Part shown: in pieces, positions 1 to 6,776 of the stretch
Layout: each line of letters starts with the position of its first letter
How positions within the stretch are numbered: the first letter of the stretch is position 1
Source of the DNA: CAYJAY01 sp964368445
Lineage (GTDB): Bacteria > Bacillota > Clostridia > Oscillospirales > Ruminococcaceae
DNA: 19,108 nt
Reading direction: 5' to 3'
NCBI GenBank assembly: GCA_964368445.1
Contig: CAYJAY010000039.1
Coordinates: forward strand, 1-19,108
Notes under the pieces: generated by a model
What the model saw: the letters and a program-made list of their open reading frames with translations, nothing else
Databases searched by the model: none
Told to the model about the DNA's origin: nothing
Position numbers and translations under genes: made by a program

Positions 1-3000
1 AAGACCATGTTACTGTTTCCCCTGCAGGGTCATTTTCAGTAGCTAGTGTTAACGGCAAATCTGCTGGTGCTAATGTTCTGTCCCCACCTATTATCGCAAA
101 CGTCGCCGGTGGCGTCACACTTCCCGCAACAACATTAATGATATGCGTTCCGATATAATACAATCTCCCGCCATTAATTTGAAGACTAACATCTACATAA
201 AACCAACTACCTGTTGGCACATTGTCAGGGATAGTTACCAAACCATTAGCATCAACTGTAACAGAAGAGTTACCTTTTACGCTCCATGTATAATATGCAT
301 CGGCTGGTGGTGTCGATGTTCCTGTAAGGTTGACACCCAGTTGAACGTCACCTCCCGGATTTGCTTGAGAAGCTCCTGTTATGTCTCCCTTGTAATCAGG
401 AACTCCAGCATAAGTATCCACATATACATATTCTGTGTCTTTATATAATACTCCATCTATCGTTGCTGTTGCAGTAACAATAGTAGGATTATCCATTATA
501 TAATTATAATCTAATATAGAAAAATTTCCATTATTATCTATATTAACGCCATTTGGCAAATTATTATGTGTCCAAGTAACTGTAATTCCCGCCGGAGCAT
601 TAGTGGTTAATGTAACAGTTTCACCTAGTCCTAATGCTTTATTTCCTTTAGGATTAGTTATCTTAAATGCTTCAGAACCGGATGTGCTTTTTACCGGAAT
701 TAAAACACTGTATGATCCTCCTTGGTTGTCATTAAGTTTAATTTCAACATTGATATCGAAGCGAGTTGGTTGTTTCACAACAGTTAAAAGCCCGCTACCT
801 GACACAGTTAAAATATCCAGATTACTTGAAGTCCAATAATAACCAACCGGCAAATGGTCGTATTCTAACTGGAAAGTGTCTCCGAGCTCTAGGGGAGCGG
901 TTGGGAGTTTATTAAAATCAATGAAATATTCCGCAACATTTATTTCAACCGAATTAGAGAGATACTCTTTACCGCTAGCATCTTTATAGACAGACTGTAT
1001 TGTCGCACCTCCACTAGCCGAAGTATACCTTTTCGCGGTTACGATAGTTCCCGAAATATCTAAATAGTCAGCATTATAAATATACCTTACATGTCCTGCC
1101 GGCGGAGTTAATGTTGCAGTACCTCCCACAACTAACTCTGTTTTATCAACATCAAGAATAGCCCTTGTCTCTTGAACCGTTACTTTGCAACTCACTTTAA
1201 CATTTTCATTTAAAGTAGAAATAGCCGTTATTGTTGTTGTTCCGGGTCCTATAGCTTTTATTCTATTGCTATAATAATCATAATACGCAACATCATGATC
1301 GCCTGTTTCCCATCTAACATACGCTAGCCCTGCCGGGTTTGAGTTGACAATTATCTCTTCCGACAAAGTTTTATCTGTTAAGTTTAAAGTAATATTGCTC
1401 ATATTTAAAGATAACGACTGAATTGGATTATCTGTTACCGTAACAGTTGCAGAACTAACAACTTTGCCATCAATCGTTTCAGCATAAATCATAGTCGTGC
1501 CCGGCGCAACCCCGGTTACAACTCCGTTTTGGTCTACCTTTGCAATTGTCTCGAATTGCGGGCTCCAAACCACCTGTTTATTGGTTGCGTCACTTGGTTC
1601 TACTGTTGCTTTTAGTTGCACAGTTTGTGTCGGTTTAATTTGCGTAACCGAGGGAGTAATCGAAATTCTTTGTGCAGAAACAAGAGTTTTCGGATAGGTT
1701 ATAACCACGGTAGCTTCGCTTTCGGTTCTTCTGATAACAGAAACTGAAGCCGCTTCCGAGTTGTATATATTAGCCCCTATAAGCGTTGTGTTGGAACTAT
1801 CTTTAAGCCTAAACGTTGTTGTTACACTATAATGATCTTTGTAACCTGCAACAAACTTAACATCGTTTCCGTGTGCCCAAGTAAGCGCGCCCACACCTTC
1901 GATAAATCCGTCATGTTTAAAGTTGTCTTGCGGCTCTAATCCAACAATCGGCGAAGGTATATATTTCGCTAGATCTATGTCGCTTGCAATGCCTTTTGGA
2001 TAGTGAACGGTTCCAACCGTCGTGTCGACCGCCGTTCCGTAATAGCTTCCTGTTCCATAAATTCTAACCGAGATAGTTTGACCCACGTCATACACCGTCG
2101 CGGTGTAGTGGTCTCCCCTAACCTTGAACACGCCGCCGACATACCAATCCGCAACGTATGTCGCGCTAGCAGGATATGGCACAGCGCGCATGACAGTTCC
2201 AACAGTGGGATAGTCGTTGTTAACCGCCACGCCTTGAATGCGTCTTGAACCATAGTAACCGGTCGAGACATAACCGTTATAGTTTGGCTCGCCGTCAACA
2301 ATCGGCTGTGTTGTCGACACGTGTCTTTCGCTATCGGCAGTTCCTGTGAAGTTTGACGATGCGCCGATAGTCAACTCCAACGTGCCGTCGCCAATTGAAT
2401 TAATTTCAACTCTTTCTTCGCTTGCCACGGCAGAAACCACGCCGTTGTTTGAGATATCAATTTCGATACCACTTGCATCTTCATAAATTAAAACTTCATC
2501 GACTTGTCCGTCGGTTTCAAGCTTCGAGTCGCGCTCCATAAAATGAACCGCTCCCAAAACTCCGTCTGTGTCAACCGAAACCGCGGTGTCTTCGCCCTCG
2601 GTTTCCAACACTTCGACTTCGCCTTCGATAATAAATTCGTTACCGTCTGCGTCTTTGTCCACAACAACCGTTTCCGCCAACGTGTCGCGGTCGAACGTTA
2701 TGACATTGTCGATTCCCTCTACAATAAGGTCTTCGACAGTCGCTTCGCTAAATTCAAGTTCGATTTCGTCGCCTACAATCTCGACTTCGACAAAGGTTCC
2801 GCTAAGGGTAACATCGTCTTGTGCGTTTTCGACCGATACAAGATCGATAGTCGACGTATCGTCGGTTGTAATTTCAACCTTGCCGTCTTCGCTGTCGATT
2901 ATAAGTTGCTCGACTTCACAATCGTTTTCAAAATTAAGGGAGGTGTCCCCTTTGCTGTTGACTGTGATTTTTTCGACCGTGACGTTGTCAATCGTAACTT

Positions 3001-3229
3001 CGCCGTCCGACAAAGCTTCGTCGATAACTATCTCGTCAACACTTCCCCCTTCAATAATAACGTTGTCGGCTTTAACGATAACTTTGGTGTATCTGTTGCC
3101 GATTTCATACGTTCCCGCTTTGTTGATTGTCAACACGTTTGTATCGCTTGCCATAGTAGGTACAGCAAACAAAGAAACAAGCATTGCCAACACAACAAAA
3201 AGGGAGGTTGCTTTTTTAAGCATTTTCAT
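1..3229 (-). CDS. Giant secreted surface protein with BIG2/Ig-like domains (partial, 3' end outside window)
   Basis: The reading frame is open without a stop for 1,076 codons from the ATG at 3229 to the left edge, so the C-terminus is missing. It starts MKMLKKATSLF and has a Sec signal peptide of about 25 residues ending near PTMAS. Residues about 26-270 are acidic and rich in Val, Ile, Thr, Asp and Glu in short alternating strands, suggesting a beta-solenoid or stacked beta repeats. Around residues 300-370 there is a Tyr/Gly-rich beta domain. Residues about 516-598 form a typical BIG2 (bacterial Ig-like group 2) domain with VTGVAPGTTMIYAET. A second follows at about 603-686 and further divergent Ig-like units at about 690-765, 765-843, 855-937 and 945 onward. 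The start is supported by AAGGGG ten bases upstream. By family, BIG2 proteins are exported adhesins or wall components. No anchor is visible. Adhesin versus S-layer-like protein cannot be decided. Confidence 0.9.
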   Translation of the reverse strand, partial: MKMLKKATSLFVVLAMLVSLFAVPTMASDTNVLTINKAGTYEIGNRYTKVIVKADNVIIEGGSVDEIVIDEALSDGEVTIDNVTVEKITVNSKGDTSLNFENDCEVEQLIIDSEDGKVEITTDDTSTIDLVSVENAQDDVTLSGTFVEVEIVGDEIELEFSEATVEDLIVEGIDNVITFDRDTLAETVVVDKDADGNEFIIEGEVEVLETEGEDTAVSVDTDGVLGAVHFMERDSKLETDGQVDEVLIYEDASGIEIDISNNGVVSAVASEERVEINSIGDGTLELTIGASSNFTGTADSERHVSTTQPIVDGEPNYNGYVSTGYYGSRRIQGVAVNNDYPTVGTVMRAVPYPASATYVADWYVGGVFKVRGDHYTATVYDVGQTISVRIYGTGSYYGTAVDTTVGTVHYPKGIASDIDLAKYIPSPIVGLEPQDNFKHDGFIEGVGALTWAHGNDVKFVAGYKDHYSVTTTFRLKDSSNTTLIGANIYNSEAASVSVIRRTESEATVVITYPKTLVSAQRISITPSVTQIKPTQTVQLKATVEPSDATNKQVVWSPQFETIAKVDQNGVVTGVAPGTTMIYAETIDGKVVSSATVTVTDNPIQSLSLNMSNITLNLTDKTLSEEIIVNSNPAGLAYVRWETGDHDVAYYDYYSNRIKAIGPGTTTITAISTLNENVKVSCKVTVQETRAILDVDKTELVVGGTATLTPPAGHVRYIYNADYLDISGTIVTAKRYTSASGGATIQSVYKDASGKEYLSNSVEINVAEYFIDFNKLPTAPLELGDTFQLEYDHLPVGYYWTSSNLDILTVSGSGLLTVVKQPTRFDINVEIKLNDNQGGSYSVLIPVKSTSGSEAFKITNPKGNKALGLGETVTLTTNAPAGITVTWTHNNLPNGVNIDNNGNFSILDYNYIMDNPTIVTATATIDGVLYKDTEYVYVDTYAGVPDYKGDITGASQANPGGDVQLGVNLTGTSTPPADAYYTWSVKGNSSVTVDANGLVTIPDNVPTGSWFYVDVSLQINGGRLYYIGTHIINVVAGSVTPPATFAIIGGDRTLAPADLPLTLATENDPAGETVTWS

Positions 3230-3259
3230 AAACCATGTTCCCCTTGTTGTTATTTTTTC

Positions 3260-3295
3260 AAAAAAACGCAGTGTAAAGCATTTTTACTTTACACT
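3260..3295 (-). promoter_or_regulatory. Leader hairpin followed by a T-run (possible attenuator)
   Basis: In the leader of the surface-protein gene a perfect 9-bp stem (arms AGTGTAAAG and CTTTACACT, 8-base loop) at 3270-3295 is followed, read on the minus strand, by GCG and seven T. This is terminator-like geometry placed between the promoter and the start codon. The stem is AT-rich, so its strength as a terminator is uncertain. An operator role is the alternative. Confidence 0.45.
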
Positions 3296-3322
3296 ATGAT
3301 TTTTTGTTGTTTTGTAATTTTT

Positions 3323-3351
3323 ATAATAACTAATTTGAAAAAATTAGTCAA
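3323..3351 (-). promoter_or_regulatory. Sigma-A type promoter of the surface-protein gene
   Basis: Read on the minus strand: -35 TTGACT (3351-3346), a 17-base spacer, and -10 TATTAT (3328-3323). This places the transcription start near 3316 and gives a leader of about 85 bases. A perfect dyad fills most of the spacer (separate entry). Confidence 0.65.
3329..3348. repeat. Inverted repeat inside promoter spacer (operator candidate)
   Basis: A perfect 8-bp inverted repeat, ACTAATTT and AAATTAGT separated by GAAA, lies between and partly overlaps the -35 and -10 of the minus-strand promoter. One half-site, AAATTAGT, recurs at 3406-3413 across the -10 of the divergent promoter. The position is what one expects for a repressor site; no regulator is identified. 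Confidence 0.5.
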
Positions 3352-3380
3352 CGCAAAACACAACAAAAAACAAATAAAAA

Positions 3381-3409
3381 TTGACTTTTTTTTATTTTTT
3401 TTTTAAAAT
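3381..3409 (+). promoter_or_regulatory. Sigma-A type promoter of the nucleotidyltransferase-phosphatase gene
   Basis: TTGACT at 3381-3386, a 17-base T-rich spacer, and TAAAAT at 3404-3409, about 90 bases upstream of the start codon. The half-site AAATTAGT overlaps the -10. Confidence 0.6.
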
Positions 3410-3498
3410 TAGTTATAGTTTTACTTGAGACTACTATATATTGTGGTTGTCTAAATTCTACAAAATTAATCATATAATCAAACGGGGGTTGTTAAAAA

Positions 3499-4794
3499 AT
3501 GAAAGCTGTTATAATGGCAGGGGGCAAAGGGACACGACTTTTTGATATAACGGGTGATGAAATTCCAAAACCCATGGCGACTATCAACGGTAAGCCAATT
3601 CTTTTGCACCAAGTCGAAGCGTTAAAACAAAACGGGATTTTTGAATTTATCTTTGTTGTTTGCCATAAAAAACAAAAGATAATCGACTACTTTAAAGACG
3701 GAAAAGAATTCGGAATTACAATACATTATATAGAAGAAAATTCACCTCTTGGAACAGCTGGAGCTTTTTATTATCTTAAAGAATATGTTAACGAAGATTT
3801 TCTTTTGGTGTTTGGCGACACTATTTTTGATATTGATGTAAAAAGAATGGTTGATTTTCACCGCGCGAAAAGCGCACAAATTTCACTTTTTATCCACCCG
3901 AACTCGCATCCGTTTGACAGCGACCTTGTGCTTATCGACAGCGAAAAAAGGGTCACGGGGTTTGACAGTAAGTTAAACAAAAGAGATTACTATTATAAAA
4001 ATCTTGTCAACGCCGGTTTTTATGTTGTTGATAAAGATATATTAAATCTTGTTCCCTCCCCCGTTAAAACAGATTTTGAAAAGGATATAATAAAAAATTT
4101 AATTGAAAACGGCGAAGGGGTTTTTGGTTATGTTTCGTCTGAATACATAAAAGATGTCGGAACGGTCGAACGGTTGAAGCACACCGAGGACGACATCGCA
4201 AACGGTGTGGTGTCGGCAAAAAATCTTTCAAAAAAGCAAAGGGCTATTTTTATTGACCGCGATGGAACGTTAAACGAGTTTAAAGGACTTGTGCATAACC
4301 CAGAGATGCTCGAAGTTATTCAAAGTTCTATTGAGGCGGTTAAACTGATTAATCGTTCGAAATATCTTGCTTTTGTCGTGACAAACCAACCTGTGGTGGC
4401 ACGCGGGCTTTGTTCCCTTTCACAGGTCGACGAGATAATGGGCAAGCTCGAGACCGAGTTTGGAAAACAAGGTGGATATTTCGACGACATTATATTTTGT
4501 CCACACCACCCCGACAAAGGATATCCCGAAGAAAACCCGGAATTTAAAATCGACTGTGATTGCAGAAAACCGAAAATAGGAATGGTTTTAGAACTTGCGA
4601 AAAAATTTAACGTCGACCTTAACGAAAGTTATTTTGTCGGCGACACGACAACCGACATTAAAACCGGATTAAACGCAGGGGTTAAAACCGCGCTTGTGCT
4701 CACGGGCGAGGGTGGGAAAGATGAAAAATATGACGTTGTTCCCGACATTGTGGGGAAGGATTTGTTAGAGGTTGTGGAGATGTTGGTTAGTTAA
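3499..4794 (+). CDS. Fused sugar nucleotidyltransferase / HAD heptose-bisphosphate phosphatase
   Basis: A 431-residue two-domain enzyme. Residues 1-235 are a NTP_transferase domain of the sugar-1-phosphate nucleotidyltransferase type: GGKGTR at 8-13, KPM at 24-26, GDT at 106-108. Residues about 248-431 are a HAD-IIIA phosphatase like GmhB/HisB-N: DRDGT at 253-257 with nucleophile D253 and acid D255, TNQ at 295-297, a zinc loop with C334, H336, C353 and C355, K358, and D382/D386. By family, the first half resembles HddC (GDP-D-glycero-alpha-D-manno-heptose synthesis) and the second GmhB, two steps of one pathway known from Gram-positive S-layer glycans. The substrate is inferred; gmhA and hddA are not in the window. 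GGGGG just upstream is the ribosome site. It is divergent from the giant surface protein, which could be a glycosylation target. All catalytic motifs look intact. Confidence 0.88.
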   Translation: MKAVIMAGGKGTRLFDITGDEIPKPMATINGKPILLHQVEALKQNGIFEFIFVVCHKKQKIIDYFKDGKEFGITIHYIEENSPLGTAGAFYYLKEYVNEDFLLVFGDTIFDIDVKRMVDFHRAKSAQISLFIHPNSHPFDSDLVLIDSEKRVTGFDSKLNKRDYYYKNLVNAGFYVVDKDILNLVPSPVKTDFEKDIIKNLIENGEGVFGYVSSEYIKDVGTVERLKHTEDDIANGVVSAKNLSKKQRAIFIDRDGTLNEFKGLVHNPEMLEVIQSSIEAVKLINRSKYLAFVVTNQPVVARGLCSLSQVDEIMGKLETEFGKQGGYFDDIIFCPHHPDKGYPEENPEFKIDCDCRKPKIGMVLELAKKFNVDLNESYFVGDTTTDIKTGLNAGVKTALVLTGEGGKDEKYDVVPDIVGKDLLEVVEMLVS

Positions 4795-4812
4795 TAGTGA
4801 ATAGTGTTGGTG

Positions 4813-4828
4813 TCGCCCTTGCGGGCGA
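4813..4828. repeat. GC hairpin downstream of the heptose-type enzyme gene
   Basis: A perfect 6-bp stem, TCGCCC and GGGCGA, with loop TTGC, starting 18 bases after the stop codon. No T-run follows, only an AT-rich stretch, so it could be a weak terminator or part of the intergenic repeat that continues to 4961. Confidence 0.5.
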
Positions 4829-4832
4829 GAAT

Positions 4833-4917
4833 TTGAATAAAATTTTGTGACATTGTTGTTTTTGTTTTCGGCTCGTCGTTTCACCATTGCCCAAACCCCA
4901 CCATGTCACGAATTCAA
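4833..4917. repeat. Long imperfect inverted repeat bounding about 50 bases
   Basis: Left arm TTGAAT (4833-4838) plus GTGACAT (4847-4853); right arm ATGTCAC (4903-4909) plus ATTCAA (4912-4917). The 49 bases between the inner arms carry no ORF or motif I recognise. Together with the flanking hairpins this resembles a small non-coding dispersed repeat; only a genome comparison would show whether other copies exist. Confidence 0.45.
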
Positions 4918-4932
4918 CATTTTTTCATTTTT

Positions 4933-4961
4933 CTATGCAGGTGTGCTTTGCACTTGCATAG
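4933..4961. repeat. Hairpin overlapping the lipoprotein promoter -35
   Basis: CTATGCA and TGCATAG form the outer stem, a two-base bulge follows, then GTGC-TTT-GCAC closes the tip with a three-base loop. The right arm contains the -35 hexamer TTGCAC. The CTTTG-centred tip resembles the hairpins at 17088 and 17274. Confidence 0.6.
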
Positions 4962-4976
4962 GGTATATGATATAAT
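4948..4976 (+). promoter_or_regulatory. Promoter of the lipoprotein gene
   Basis: TTGCAC (4948-4953), a 17-base spacer, and a perfect TATAAT (4971-4976) preceded by TGA, giving an extended -10. It lies 55 bases before the start codon. Confidence 0.7.
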
Positions 4977-5030
4977 GTAAACAGCACAGAAAATTTCAAA
5001 AATGGTTTATTACTAAGTGAGGAAAATTAT

Positions 5031-5573
5031 ATGAAAAAAATATTATTACTTTTAACAGCTTTGGTTTTGTGCTTTGTGCTTGTTGCGTGTGGTTCTTCCG
5101 AACAACCCCCCGAGGCAGAACAATCAGAGCAAGGCCAAACTGCCCAAGTTCCAAACCCGATGACGACGTTTGAATCGTTCGACCAATTAGCAGAGGCTTT
5201 GCCCGACATCATGTTGTTTGATGCCCCCGCCGGTTCCGCAAGACAAGAGTATTACACCTATGACACAGAGCCGATGATCGCAGAGGTTAGGTTCGCTTAT
5301 GTCGAGGACACATATTATCTTCGCGCCGCATACAGCGAAACCGAAGCAGATATGCAAGATATCTCGGGAACAAGCATGGAGTTTGAAGAAGCGGTTGTAT
5401 TCACAAGCCCTATCGGTGTTGAATATACCCTTAAATCGACCGAAGATTTTGGTGTTCTTGATTTCTATCTTCCGGAATATAAAACACAATATAACATAAC
5501 GGTACAAACAGAAAACGATTCCGAAACGCTTTTAAGCGAGATAATGCGCCTTATTTTGATTGATTACGTTTAA
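5031..5573 (+). CDS. Small lipoprotein of unknown function
   Basis: A 180-residue protein starting MKKILLLLTALVLCFVLVAC, a lipoprotein signal peptide with lipobox LVAC, so Cys20 would be lipidated and the mature protein held on the outer face of the membrane. A Ser/Glu/Gln/Pro-rich linker covers residues 21-42. The rest (about 45-180) is acidic and predicted beta-rich, with FESFDQLAEALPDIMLFDAP followed by repeated strands; it is reminiscent of DUF4367-like lipoprotein domains but I cannot assign it. GAGG stands before the ATG at good spacing and a strong promoter lies just upstream, so it is probably transcribed alone. No catalytic motif is visible. Confidence 0.85.
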   Translation: MKKILLLLTALVLCFVLVACGSSEQPPEAEQSEQGQTAQVPNPMTTFESFDQLAEALPDIMLFDAPAGSARQEYYTYDTEPMIAEVRFAYVEDTYYLRAAYSETEADMQDISGTSMEFEEAVVFTSPIGVEYTLKSTEDFGVLDFYLPEYKTQYNITVQTENDSETLLSEIMRLILIDYV

Positions 5574-5627
5574 TAGATAAAAATTTAATATTTTTTTCTT
5601 TTTTGCTATTGAACTAATACAGAAAAA

Positions 5628-5656
5628 TTGATAAAATATTTATGGTAATATAAAAT
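5628..5656 (+). promoter_or_regulatory. Promoter upstream of the pduL-like gene
   Basis: TTGATA (5628-5633), a 17-base spacer, and TAAAAT (5651-5656). Transcription would begin around 5663, immediately before GGAG and the chosen start. Confidence 0.55.
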
Positions 5657-5685
5657 ACAATAATATAATGGAGAATAAAAACATT

Positions 5686-6264
5686 ATGGCTAACAAAATT
5701 ATGGTTGAAATTTCGGCAAGACATATCCATCTATGTCAAGAGGATCTCGATGCTCTTTTCGGCAAAGGTTATGAACTTACAATTAAAAAAGAACTTTCAG
5801 TTCCCGGCCAATATGCTATGAACGAAAAACTTGATGTTGTCGGAGGAAAAAGAACCCTTTCAGGCGTCACAATCCTAGGACCTCTTCGTTCTGCAACACA
5901 AGTTGAACTTTCCGCAACCGATGCACGTTCGATTGGAATTAATGCTCCTATTCGCGAATCGGGCAATCTTGGCGGAAGCGCACCTTGTAAACTTATAGGA
6001 CCAAAAGGCGAAATCGAAATCAAAGAAGGCGTTATCATCGCCAAAAGACATATACACATGCTTCCGTCGACAGCAGATGAGCTTGGCCTTAAAGATAAAC
6101 AAGTTGTCGAAGTTAAAATTGAAACAGCCGAAAGAACAACTACATACGGCGATGTTGTTTTAAGGGTTAACCCCGAATTCAACGATTCTATGCACCTTGA
6201 CACAGACGAAGGAAACGCCGCCGGAATTTCGGGCGAAACTTTCGGAACGATTGTTGGTTGCTAA
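5686..6264 (+). CDS. pduL: PduL-type phosphate acyltransferase (phosphotransacetylase)
   Basis: A 192-residue protein matching the PduL/PTAC family, which interconverts acyl-CoA and acyl-phosphate (acetyl or propanoyl). Two HxH motifs, RHIHL at residues 12-16 and RHIHM at 121-125, plus H170 in MHLDTDEGNAA, are the family's metal-binding signature. ELSVPGQYAMNE and GPLRSATQVELS are also typical. There is no N-terminal encapsulation helix and no microcompartment shell gene nearby, so it is probably a cytosolic enzyme that makes acetyl-phosphate for ATP production with acetate kinase (not in the window). Two in-frame ATGs exist, 5668 and 5686. GGAG at 5670-5673 overlaps the first one and precedes the second by 12 bases, which favours 5686. 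No terminator is seen before the SRP RNA. Confidence 0.93.
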   Translation: MANKIMVEISARHIHLCQEDLDALFGKGYELTIKKELSVPGQYAMNEKLDVVGGKRTLSGVTILGPLRSATQVELSATDARSIGINAPIRESGNLGGSAPCKLIGPKGEIEIKEGVIIAKRHIHMLPSTADELGLKDKQVVEVKIETAERTTTYGDVVLRVNPEFNDSMHLDTDEGNAAGISGETFGTIVGC

Positions 6265-6323
6265 TCAACAAAAATTAAACTTTCGATAAAACATAAATAC
6301 ACGGTATGTATCTATGTTATTTA

Positions 6324-6452
6324 TTTCGAGGCATAAAGACGGGTGAAGCCTGCGCGATGAGACTTTGCGAACCATGTCAGGCGGGGAACCGAGCAGCATT
6401 AAGTGAACGTTTCATGCGCCGCAGCCACTTTGCTCGTCTTTATGCCTCGAAA
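6324..6452 (+). ncRNA. ffs: Signal recognition particle RNA (small bacterial type)
   Basis: The conserved apical part of SRP helix 8 is present: GTCAGG, then CGG-GGAA-CCG (GGAA tetraloop), then AGCAGC. The loop-closing stem differs from the E. coli one but keeps pairing. Flanking segments pair as GATGAGAC with GTTTCAT. The ends form a perfect 18-bp terminal helix, 6324-6341 with 6435-6452. At about 129 bases it is the short form lacking an Alu domain. It binds Ffh to target nascent membrane and secreted proteins. The location directly upstream of the dnaX-ybaB-recR cluster matches the scr locus of Bacillus. A -10-like TATGTT at 6313-6318 is suitably placed for its 5' end; no good -35 is seen. 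Confidence 0.95.
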
Positions 6453-6470
6453 TGTTTTGTGAGGAGTTTT

Positions 6471-6758
6471 ATGAATTGTCTACGTTGTAATACTGAGCTT
6501 TCGTCCATAGGTATACAAAAACTTCAACTGGGTGAAAGCGGAGTTTTTGTTGGCGTTTGGAGCAATATCTTTTCCGGTGCACTTGATGTCGAGATCTATA
6601 TATGCGAGAAATGTGGCAAGATGGAATTTTATTCTCCGTATATTCATGAAATAGAAGATAAAATCGAACAACAAAGCTGTCCATTTTGCGGAAAACCACA
6701 TGAAATCGACGATGTTAAATGTCCGCATTGCAAACAAAGATTGCAAGAACTGTATTAG
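6471..6758 (+). CDS. Small double zinc-ribbon protein
   Basis: A 95-residue protein with four CxxC pairs: C3/C6 with C45/C48, and C70/C73 with C84/C87. They would build two zinc ribbons, an N-terminal split one and a C-terminal rubredoxin-like knuckle pair (CPFC and CPHC). The middle (residues 15-43) is hydrophobic beta. The start at 6471 is chosen because GAGGAG lies four bases upstream. A longer frame from 6306 would have to read through the SRP RNA gene and is rejected. The stop is 18 bases before dnaX, so the genes are probably co-transcribed. Function unknown; by structure it could bind nucleic acid or protein. No homologue by name is recognised. Confidence 0.85.
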   Translation: MNCLRCNTELSSIGIQKLQLGESGVFVGVWSNIFSGALDVEIYICEKCGKMEFYSPYIHEIEDKIEQQSCPFCGKPHEIDDVKCPHCKQRLQELY

Positions 6759-6776
6759 AAAGGAAAGTGTATTTTA

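Noticed and set aside
1975..2301. Minus-strand frame of 108 codons at 1975-2301
   Set aside because: It is another frame within the giant surface-protein gene, without family features.
2504..3406. Long open frames on the plus strand (2504-3406 and 2568-3299)
   Set aside because: They lie antisense to the surface-protein gene, have biased Ser/Thr or Phe/Asp composition that mirrors its Asp/Glu/Val codons, and lack ribosome sites.
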